NCBI GenBank assembly: GCA_044339595.1
Contig: JBIIVF010000056.1
Span: 1 to 14,720, forward strand
From: CAZTGZ01 sp044339595
Lineage (GTDB): Bacteria > Bacteroidota > Bacteroidia > NS11-12g > UBA9320
Direction of reading: 5' to 3'
Length of the DNA stretch: 14,720 nucleotides
Shown: in pieces, positions 6,474 through 12,376 of the stretch
How positions within the stretch are numbered: the first letter of the stretch is position 1
Layout of the letters: each line of letters begins with the position of its first letter
The notes under the pieces: generated by a model
The model's database searches: none
Seen by the model: the letters and a program-made list of their open reading frames with translations, nothing else
Told to the model about the DNA's origin: nothing
Position numbers and translations under genes: made by a program

Positions 6474-7610
6474 ATGAATACCATAGAGAGAAAACTACGC
6501 GATCGCATTTTACCGGGGTTGTATAAGGGAAAAGCCCTATTACTGATAGGTCCCAGGCAGGTTGGAAAAACAACCCTCTTGGCACAATTTGTACAAAAAG
6601 AAAGTGATGATACTATCTGGTTAAATGCTGATTTGCCTGAGGTTAGAGAATCATTGAGTCAGCCAACCTTACAAACGATTAGAAACATAGTCGGCAACCA
6701 CCGAATGTTGATTATCGATGAAGTTCAACGCCTTCCCAATGCAGGGCTTCTTCTCAAGATCCTTGTTGACAATTTTAAGGATGTTCAATGCATTGCCACA
6801 GGTTCATCCTCCCTTGAAATTTCAGAAACCATCTTTGAACCCTTAACCGCTAGATATTTGCAATTCAATTTGTATCCATTTATGCTCTCGGAACTGTATC
6901 CCAACCAATCTGCATTTGAGATACAACAAACGCTTGACTTTCATTTAATTTATGGTTTGTATCCTGAAATATCCCTGAATCCAACCATTGCAGAAACATT
7001 GTTACAAAATCTGGCTGATCAATATTTATACAAAGACGTTTTAATTTGGAAGGACATTAGAAAGCCCGAGTTGCTCGATAAATTACTCAAACTTTTGGCC
7101 TGGCAGATTGGTTCTGAAGCGAATATTCACGAATTGGCCAATACTCTCCGGGTGAAATCTGAAACCGTAGAAAGTTATATAGACCTATTAGAAAAGTCAT
7201 TTGTAATTTTCAGACTGCGTTCATACAGCACCAATGAACGCAAAGAAATTAGTAAAATGAGTAAAATTTACTTTTGGGACAATGGCATTCGCAACGCAGT
7301 TCTCGGAAAATTTGAGCCTTTGAGCATGAGAAATGATGATGGGCAGCTTTGGGAGAATTTTGTGATTTCAGAGAGAATGAAGTTCCTTCATGGAAACGGA
7401 AGCCGTGTAAAAAGCTATTTCTGGAGAAACTATAACCAAAGCGAAGTAGATTATGTTGAAATTGACGGAGAAAGAATGGCTGCTTATGAAATAAAATGGA
7501 AACAGCCGTCAACCAAGAAAACATGGGTTACAAGGGCTTTCACCAATATGTATCCTCAGGCCCATACCGGCATTGTTCAACCTGATCAAATGATGGATTT
7601 TTTGAATTGA
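6474..7610 (+). CDS. AAA+ ATPase with C-terminal DUF4143 domain
   Basis: A 378-residue ATP-binding protein of the widespread COG1373/DUF4143 type, whose cellular role is not established. Seen: Walker A GPRQVGKTT (26-34), Walker B with MLIIDEVQRLPN (78-89, D82-E83), a sensor-like ATGSSSLEI (108-116), a winged-helix-like middle (ANIHELANTLRVKSETVESYIDLLEKSFVIF), and the DUF4143 core with FWDNGIRNAV, LWENFVISER and EVDYVEI...AYEIKW. The last part recalls a nuclease-like D...E-x-K fold, but activity is not implied. The ATG at 6474 gives the standard N-terminus before the P-loop. The gene is flanked by accessory sequence on both sides and sits inside the sugar-nucleotide locus. Genes of this family are often patchily distributed, so acquisition by transfer is plausible. 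Length is normal (about 370-400). Confidence 0.92.
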   Translation: MNTIERKLRDRILPGLYKGKALLLIGPRQVGKTTLLAQFVQKESDDTIWLNADLPEVRESLSQPTLQTIRNIVGNHRMLIIDEVQRLPNAGLLLKILVDNFKDVQCIATGSSSLEISETIFEPLTARYLQFNLYPFMLSELYPNQSAFEIQQTLDFHLIYGLYPEISLNPTIAETLLQNLADQYLYKDVLIWKDIRKPELLDKLLKLLAWQIGSEANIHELANTLRVKSETVESYIDLLEKSFVIFRLRSYSTNERKEISKMSKIYFWDNGIRNAVLGKFEPLSMRNDDGQLWENFVISERMKFLHGNGSRVKSYFWRNYNQSEVDYVEIDGERMAAYEIKWKQPSTKKTWVTRAFTNMYPQAHTGIVQPDQMMDFLN

Positions 7611-7642
7611 ATTCAATAGACGGCATTCCCTTCAATTAATCT

Positions 7643-7806
7643 AAAAAAGAAAAAAGATGAAGTTCTGAAACTTTTGGTGGGGTAATCGTCCCGTTCGATT
7701 GAACAACAAGGTGATTTAGAACCTTTTTTGAATGATAAAAAATCAGAACAAATCCCACACTTTCGGTAATGCACCACCAAAACCTAACTATATGGGAATG
7801 TTCTAA
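7643..7806 (-). ncRNA. Candidate structured small RNA, about 165 nt, family unknown
   Basis: A strong promoter at 7843-7812 reads leftward into a region with no convincing gene (only a 62-codon frame whose start lies upstream of the promoter box). The predicted RNA starts at UUUAGAAC and ends in an interrupted T run (TTTTTTCTTTTTT, 7656-7644). Six segments are mutually complementary. In 5'-3' order they are A UUUAGAAC (7807-7800), B UUUUGGUGG (7782-7774), C GUUCUGA (7749-7743), D GUUCUAAA (7722-7715), B' CCACCAAAA (7680-7672) and C' UCAGAAC (7668-7662). A-D (8 bp), B-B' (9 bp) and C-C' (7 bp) are perfect but cross one another. A can instead pair with C using one G-U. This suggests pseudoknots or alternative folds. 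It does not look like tmRNA, RNase P or SRP RNA. Boundaries are estimates. Confidence 0.4.
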
Positions 7807-7811
7807 AGCTG

Positions 7812-7843
7812 CAAAGGTAAGCATTTAAAGTAAATCCTCACAA
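7812..7843 (-). promoter_or_regulatory. Complete Bacteroidota promoter, TTG-N21-TACCTTTG, reading leftward
   Basis: On the minus strand TTG (7843-7841) is followed after 21 bp by TACCTTTG (7819-7812) and CAGC. This is one of the best-formed promoters in the window, yet no gene follows it. It marks the candidate RNA. Confidence 0.6.
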
Positions 7844-7908
7844 TGGTGTGGATCAACATAAAGATCAACCACCCTAAAAATTACCCCCTTCAATCATCAA
7901 GGGTTTCT

Positions 7909-7916
7909 TATTTTTG
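7909..7916 (+). promoter_or_regulatory. -7 box (TATTTTTG) of wbpD-galE
   Basis: TATTTTTG matches TAnnTTTG, 14 nt before the ATG at 7931, implying a leader of about 8 nt. A small inverted repeat CCCTT-N8-AAGGG (7886-7903) lies where the -33 element would be. No TTG is seen there. Confidence 0.5.
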
Positions 7917-7930
7917 TGAAATAATCAAAA

Positions 7931-8506
7931 ATGAATACCTATTTCGCTCACCCAACCGCTGTTATAGATGAAAACTGCACCATTGGTGCGGATACCAAAA
8001 TTTGGCACTTTAGCCATGTTATGTCCAATTGTGTGATTGGCAAAAAATGCAACCTCGGTCAAAATGTGGTGGTATCGCCACAGGTATCGCTCGGAAACAA
8101 CGTGAAAGTTCAGAACAACGTAAGCATCTACAGCGGGGTGGTTTGTGAAGACGATGTTTTTCTAGGTCCCAGCATGGTTTTCACCAACATTTTAAATCCC
8201 CGAAGTGCTGTAATTCGAAGGGATCAATACATCCAAACTTTGGTAAAAAAAGGGGCTAGCATAGGCGCCAATGCGACCATCATTTGTGGTATCGAAATAG
8301 GCAAATACGCCTTGATAGGAGCCGGAGCTGTAGTTACTAAAAATGTACCGGATTATGCTCTGCTGATCGGCAATCCCGCCAAGCAAACGGGCTGGGTCAG
8401 TGAATACGGCCACAAACTCTCTTTCAACCCGGATGGCACAGCAATATGCCCGGAAAGTCAACAACAATATCAACTCAAGAACGGCCTCGTTCAAAGAATA
8501 AAATGA
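7931..8506 (+). CDS. wbpD: WbpD-like UDP-2-acetamido-3-amino-2,3-dideoxy-glucuronate N-acetyltransferase
   Basis: A 191-residue left-handed beta-helix (hexapeptide-repeat) acetyltransferase that adds an acetyl group from acetyl-CoA to the 3-amino group made by the WbpE aminotransferase. Seen: a series of hexapeptides from about residue 13 (ENCTIGADTKIW; NCVIGKKCNLGQNVVV; VSLGNNVKVQNNVSIYSGV), the family-typical segment GPSMVFTNILNPRSA (80-94), QYIQTLVKKGASIGAN (99-114) and VPDYALLIGNPAKQTGWVSEYG. These match Pseudomonas WbpD strongly in order and spacing, and the length agrees. It has its own promoter and is followed after 10 bp by galE. In vivo it should follow the WbpE enzyme encoded at 1490, although accessory DNA separates the two genes. 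The dehydrogenase (WbpA) and oxidase (WbpB) of that pathway are not in the window. Confidence 0.88.
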   Translation: MNTYFAHPTAVIDENCTIGADTKIWHFSHVMSNCVIGKKCNLGQNVVVSPQVSLGNNVKVQNNVSIYSGVVCEDDVFLGPSMVFTNILNPRSAVIRRDQYIQTLVKKGASIGANATIICGIEIGKYALIGAGAVVTKNVPDYALLIGNPAKQTGWVSEYGHKLSFNPDGTAICPESQQQYQLKNGLVQRIK

Positions 8507-8516
8507 AGTCAATCAC

Positions 8517-9545
8517 ATGAAAAAAGGAAAAATTCTGGTAACAGGCGGATTGGGATACATCGGTTCCCACACGGTAGTAGAGCTACAATTGGCCGGCTAT
8601 CATGTGGTTGTGGTCGACAATCTCAGCAATTCGCAACCAGAAGTGAAAGAACGCATCGAATCCATCACCGGCAAAACGGTGTCGTTCTATAATGAAGATG
8701 TGACTGATTTTGATGGAATGAGCCGTGTTTTTAAAAAAAACAAAAACATCGTGGCGGTTATCCATTTTGCTGCCTTCAAAGCAGTGGGCGAATCTGTTGA
8801 GAAACCCCTGGATTACTATTATAACAACGTTGGTGGCATGATGACTTTGCTCGATGTAATGGAAGAATTCGGGTGCAGTGAAATAGTTTTTTCATCGAGC
8901 TGCACAGTTTATGGTCAGCCGGAAGAATTGCCTGTTACCGAAAATTCTCCGATCAACAAAGCCATGTCGCCTTATGGCAGTACCAAAATTATGTGCGAAC
9001 AAATTCTTGAAGATGTGTGTCATACCCCATTGCTGCGGGCCATTTCGCTTCGATATTTCAATCCGGTTGGGGCACATGAATCCGGACTGATTGGCGAATT
9101 ACCGAAAGGAATTCCGAACAACCTTGTTCCTTTTATTACCCAAAGCGCTGCCGGCATTCGCGGTCCGATCACCATTCATGGCACGGATTACGACACCCCG
9201 GACGGCACTTGTATCCGCGATTATATCCATGTGACCGACCTGGCTTTGGCCCATGTTGCGGCATTGGATTATTTGTTGCAAGAGACATTCAGCTATGATG
9301 TATTTAACATTGGCACGGGTACCGGATACTCTGTATTGGAAGTCATCAAAGCTTTTGAATCCGTAACCGGAAAACCACTGCAATATCATATCGGACCAAG
9401 AAGGGCCGGTGATGTAACGCAAGTTTGGGCCAATACCGAAAAAGCCAATCGCTTGCTGGGATGGAAAACAGAGCGAAATTTGCAAGACATGATGCAAACT
9501 TCCTGGAAATGGCAGCAATCCCTGGATAGGTATATGATGCCATAA
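8517..9545 (+). CDS. galE: UDP-glucose 4-epimerase
   Basis: A 342-residue NAD+-dependent epimerase interconverting UDP-glucose and UDP-galactose. Seen: GGLGYIGSHT (10-19), DNLSNS (34-39), IHFAAFKAVGESV (82-94), SSSCTVYG (126-133), the catalytic Y153-x3-K157 in SPYGSTK, LRYFNPVGAHESG, and the C-terminal GTCIRDYIHVTDLA and NIGTGTGYSVLEV, all hallmark GalE segments. The length fits the usual 335-345. The ATG follows the wbpD stop by 10 bp, so the two form an operon. Acceptance of N-acetylated sugars, as some bacterial GalE proteins show, cannot be judged here. An AT-rich inverted repeat that may terminate transcription begins 28 bp after the stop. Confidence 0.96.
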   Translation: MKKGKILVTGGLGYIGSHTVVELQLAGYHVVVVDNLSNSQPEVKERIESITGKTVSFYNEDVTDFDGMSRVFKKNKNIVAVIHFAAFKAVGESVEKPLDYYYNNVGGMMTLLDVMEEFGCSEIVFSSSCTVYGQPEELPVTENSPINKAMSPYGSTKIMCEQILEDVCHTPLLRAISLRYFNPVGAHESGLIGELPKGIPNNLVPFITQSAAGIRGPITIHGTDYDTPDGTCIRDYIHVTDLALAHVAALDYLLQETFSYDVFNIGTGTGYSVLEVIKAFESVTGKPLQYHIGPRRAGDVTQVWANTEKANRLLGWKTERNLQDMMQTSWKWQQSLDRYMMP

Positions 9546-9572
9546 ATGTTGACAAGAATAACAAATGTTGTT

Positions 9573-9602
9573 TATTTTACGAATCTCAACTGTTGTAAAA
9601 TA
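9573..9602 (+). terminator. AT-rich inverted repeat after galE, possible terminator
   Basis: TATTTTAC-N14-GTAAAATA forms a perfect 8-bp stem 28 bp after the galE stop, followed by CATTTTTG. The stem is weak and the T run short, so this is a tentative terminator. Confidence 0.35.
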
Positions 9603-9788
9603 CATTTTTGAATTTTGACCCCTCTTTTTTATCAGCAAACGAGCTCAATTGAACATTTTTGGGGCTCCCGATGACTGCTTTTTGCAAAGGCCTGGTCGAT
9701 AAATTGATTCAGTGCAATTTTAGCAAACAAGCGTAATCGCAAAGCATTGATTACCGTGGACAAGTAGTTTAACAATGCCGTATTTTCA

Positions 9789-9819
9789 AAGTGGTTACTA
9801 TTTAAGAATAAGACCACTT
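9789..9819 (-). terminator. Inverted repeat downstream of the ABC-F gene, possible terminator
   Basis: AAGTGGT-N17-ACCACTT lies 14 bp after the ABC-F stop on the minus strand. No T run follows, so intrinsic termination is doubtful. The sequence between this and the galE-side repeat (9603-9788) shows no gene that I can support. Confidence 0.3.
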
Positions 9820-9833
9820 CTCAAGAACTGCTG

Positions 9834-11720
9834 TCAATCATTCAGCTCATCCAACTCCAGCCAACGCATTTCCTTTTCGTCGAGGGCTTCATTGATTTCA
9901 CCCAAACGGTCGGCTTTTTTCGATAATTCTTCGAAGGATAAGTCTCCGGAATTAAGTTCAGTCTCCAACGATTTTTTTTCGTTTCCTAAAACTTCTAACT
10001 CCTTTTGCAGTTGCTCATATTCAAAGCGCTCCTTGAAACTCATCTTGCGCTTTTCCTCTGATTTGGGCTTGGAAAGCAAAGATTCCTTTAATAAATCAGC
10101 GGTCTCTTTGGCCAATTTTTCTCTTTCCTCTGCTTCCACCCTGTAATCGGTATAAGAACCATTGTAATCTCGGATATTCCCTTCTCCTTCAAAAACAAAA
10201 ATATGATCTACGAGCATATCCATGAAGTAGCGATCGTGGGTTACGAGAATCAAACATCCGGAAAATCCACTTAAAAATTCTTCCAATTTGTTCAAAGTCA
10301 GCAAATCAAGGTCGTTGGTGGGCTCATCTAGAATCAGAAAATTAGGGTTTTTGATTAATACGGTGAGTAGATAAAGTCTCCTCTGTTCTCCCCCACTCAA
10401 TTTATGTACGGGTGTATATTGCATGGCCGGTGGAAACATGAAATATTGCAAGAATTGTGACGCCGTTAGTTTTCTTCCATCACCCAACTCGATCACCTCT
10501 GCGATGTCTGTGAGGATATCAATCACGCGTTTATCCTGCTTCAGGTTCATGCCTTCCTGACTGTAATATCCCATCACAATGGTGTCGCCGGTGTTGATTT
10601 TACCTCCATCAGGTTGTTCCAGTCCGGTGATTAGATTCAAAAAGGTAGTTTTTCCGGCACCGTTTTTACCGACAATGCCAATGCGTTCTCCTTTTTTGAA
10701 GGTGTAATCGAACCCCTTGAGCATCACTTTATCCCCATAACTTTTGCTCAACTTTTTGATTTCTAGCACTTTCCCACCAATGCGATTCATTTTTACTTCG
10801 AGCCTGAGTTCGGCTTCTTTTGGTCCGCCCTTTGCCTTTTCTTCGATCTCGTAAAATGCTTCAATTCTCGATTTCGACTTGGTGGTGCGTGCCTTGGGTT
10901 GCCGCCGCATCCATTCGAGCTCCTTTTTCATGAGCTGAACAGCCCTGCCCGTTTCTGTTCTGAAAACTTCCTCGCGTTCTGCCTTCTTCTCTAAAAAATA
11001 GGCATAACTCCCTTTGTGATGATAGAGTTTTCCATTATGCATTTCAAGAATTTGATTGCTCACATTATCGAGAAAATAACGATCGTGGGTTACCATCAAC
11101 AAGGTTACATTCTGTTGAGAAAGGTATTTTTCGAGCCACTCTATCATTTCAATATCTAAGTGGTTGGTAGGTTCATCCAAAATGAGCAAATCAGGCTCAT
11201 CGAGCAGCACAAGTGCCAAGGCCAGACGTTTTTTTTGTCCACCACTCATCGAACCCACACGTTGTTCTAAATCGTAAATATTGAATTTCCCTAAAATTTG
11301 GGTCAATCTGCGTTCATAATCCCAGGCTTGCATTTCATCCATCACTTTATTGGCATCATTCAGAACGCGTTCATTTTCTTCTGAATGATGATCACTGAAT
11401 TGATGCAATGCCAATTCATATTCACGAATGGCAGTCAATACCTCTGAATTGGCTCCTTTAATCAATTGATGAATGCTTAATTCAGGATCAAAATCAGGTT
11501 GTTGTTTAAGATAACCAATGCTTACGCCTTCTCGAATGGCCAGATTCCCATTATCGGGTGTATCCTGCCCGGTGAGAATATTCAATAAACTGGTTTTGCC
11601 GGTTCCGTTGTTGGCAATTAAGGCCACTTTATCGCCTTTGCTTAGCCCGAAACTCAAATCCTGAAATAAAATGCGCTCTCCTAAATTTTTTGAAATACGG
11701 TCAACTGAAAGGAAATTCAT
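9834..11720 (-). CDS. ABC-F family ATPase, Uup-like
   Basis: A 628-residue soluble protein with two ABC ATPase domains and no membrane segment, as in ribosome-associated ABC-F factors. Seen: Walker A1 NNGTGKTS (37-44), signature SMSGGQKKR, Walker B LLILDEPTNHLD and the H-switch VTHDR. Then comes a charged helical linker of the P-site tRNA-interaction type (ELEWMRRQPKARTTKSKSR). The second domain has GKNGAGKTT, KLSGGEQRR, LILDEPTNDLD and VTHDR. The C-terminal ~90 residues are a Lys/Glu-rich coiled coil, the feature that sets Uup apart from EttA. The ATG at 11720 (MNFLSVDRISKN) is chosen; a TTG three codons earlier lies inside the -7 promoter box. The likely role is ribosome or DNA-linked quality control. 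Antibiotic resistance is possible in the family, but nothing here indicates it. Confidence 0.93.
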   Translation of the reverse strand: MNFLSVDRISKNLGERILFQDLSFGLSKGDKVALIANNGTGKTSLLNILTGQDTPDNGNLAIREGVSIGYLKQQPDFDPELSIHQLIKGANSEVLTAIREYELALHQFSDHHSEENERVLNDANKVMDEMQAWDYERRLTQILGKFNIYDLEQRVGSMSGGQKKRLALALVLLDEPDLLILDEPTNHLDIEMIEWLEKYLSQQNVTLLMVTHDRYFLDNVSNQILEMHNGKLYHHKGSYAYFLEKKAEREEVFRTETGRAVQLMKKELEWMRRQPKARTTKSKSRIEAFYEIEEKAKGGPKEAELRLEVKMNRIGGKVLEIKKLSKSYGDKVMLKGFDYTFKKGERIGIVGKNGAGKTTFLNLITGLEQPDGGKINTGDTIVMGYYSQEGMNLKQDKRVIDILTDIAEVIELGDGRKLTASQFLQYFMFPPAMQYTPVHKLSGGEQRRLYLLTVLIKNPNFLILDEPTNDLDLLTLNKLEEFLSGFSGCLILVTHDRYFMDMLVDHIFVFEGEGNIRDYNGSYTDYRVEAEEREKLAKETADLLKESLLSKPKSEEKRKMSFKERFEYEQLQKELEVLGNEKKSLETELNSGDLSFEELSKKADRLGEINEALDEKEMRWLELDELND

Positions 11721-11726
11721 AGAGCG

Positions 11727-11734
11727 CAAAGATA
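11727..11734 (-). promoter_or_regulatory. -7 box (TATCTTTG) of the ABC-F gene inside a small inverted repeat
   Basis: TATCTTTG on the minus strand matches TAnnTTTG and ends 6 nt before the ATG at 11720. It overlaps the inverted repeat AGCGC-N8-GCGCT (11723-11740). A TTTC at 11760-11757 is the only -33-like element. Confidence 0.55.
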
Positions 11735-11785
11735 AGCGCTAAGCCATAGAAGCATTGAAAAAGAAAAGAAGAATCATCCGCTGTG

Positions 11786-12250
11786 TTATTTACTCTCCAA
11801 GACCAAGCTTTCCATTTTTTTACCCTTCGAATAATAAACATGCAACAAAACGTCTCCTTTTTTTAAGGTAATTTCCTTGTCTTTGATTTCTGCCCCTTCG
11901 CCCATTTGTTTTTTTGCTTCCTTCATGCTCATATCCGGCAGCAATCCTTCCGGTAACATCCCACTAAATGCCTGATTAGATTCATCACTCAACACCACAA
12001 GTGTGAGCAACGCCAATTTACCTTGTTCAACAGACATGCTGATGCCTTGATTATAATTGCCCCAATAGGTTCGCTGAGCATCGGGCTTCAAATTAAAATG
12101 TGCAATGAGTGCACCGGCATAAGGACTATTTAGGTCTTTGCCTACAAATTGATACAAATCATCGCCCTCATATTCAAAACTCAATTTTTGTTGAGCTTGT
12201 CCATAAAATGACAAAAGGGTCATTACGCCGAATAAAATCCAGTTCTTCAT
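11786..12250 (-). CDS. Small secreted protein of unknown function
   Basis: A 154-residue protein that I do not recognise. Residues 1-19 form a signal peptide (MKNWILFGVMTLLSFYGQA), followed by QQKLSFEYEGDDLYQFVGKDLNS. The mature part is soluble and mixed alpha/beta in character, with no cysteine, no repeats and a Lys/Glu-rich C-terminal half (MSMKEAKKQMGEGAEIKDKEITLKKGD). A frame opening nine codons earlier exists, but the ATG at 12250 starts the signal peptide and follows a promoter box by 5 nt. It precedes the ABC-F gene by 65 bp on the same strand, and that gene has its own promoter. The predicted location is periplasm or cell surface; it is not a lipoprotein, since no lipobox cysteine is present. 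Confidence 0.7.
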   Translation of the reverse strand: MKNWILFGVMTLLSFYGQAQQKLSFEYEGDDLYQFVGKDLNSPYAGALIAHFNLKPDAQRTYWGNYNQGISMSVEQGKLALLTLVVLSDESNQAFSGMLPEGLLPDMSMKEAKKQMGEGAEIKDKEITLKKGDVLLHVYYSKGKKMESLVLESK

Positions 12251-12255
12251 GAATT

Positions 12256-12288
12256 CAAATTTTACGAAATATAACACAAAGTATCCAA
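12256..12288 (-). promoter_or_regulatory. Promoter TTG-N21-TAAAATTTG of the small secreted protein gene
   Basis: On the minus strand TTG (12288-12286) precedes TAAAATTTG (12264-12256) by 21 bp. The -7 box has one extra base relative to TAnnTTTG. TTTG ends 5 nt before the ATG at 12250. Confidence 0.4.
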
Positions 12289-12376
12289 TTCTATGATCCT
12301 AAAGAACTACAAAACACGCACTTTTCGGTGATTGGAGTCATTTTATTGCTTATTTTCGGAATCTTAAAATCAAAAA

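Noticed and set aside
7606..7617. Perfect 12-bp palindrome ATTGAATTCAAT over the ATPase stop codon
   Set aside because: AT-rich and short, with no T run and no partner copy; a chance palindrome is likely.
7636..7824. 62-codon minus-strand open frame after the ATPase gene
   Set aside because: Its start codon lies upstream of the only promoter box, and its sequence has no recognisable family. The region is better explained as a non-coding transcript.
7851..7869. Direct repeat GATCAAC / GATCAAC, 12 bp apart, upstream of wbpD
   Set aside because: Only two 7-bp copies; not enough to call a binding-site array or CRISPR-like repeat.
9632..9817. 61-codon minus-strand open frame between galE and the ABC-F gene, possibly a decayed coding fragment
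   Set aside because: No recognisable motif and no promoter, and it overlaps the ABC-F downstream hairpin. A transposase remnant was considered but could not be supported.
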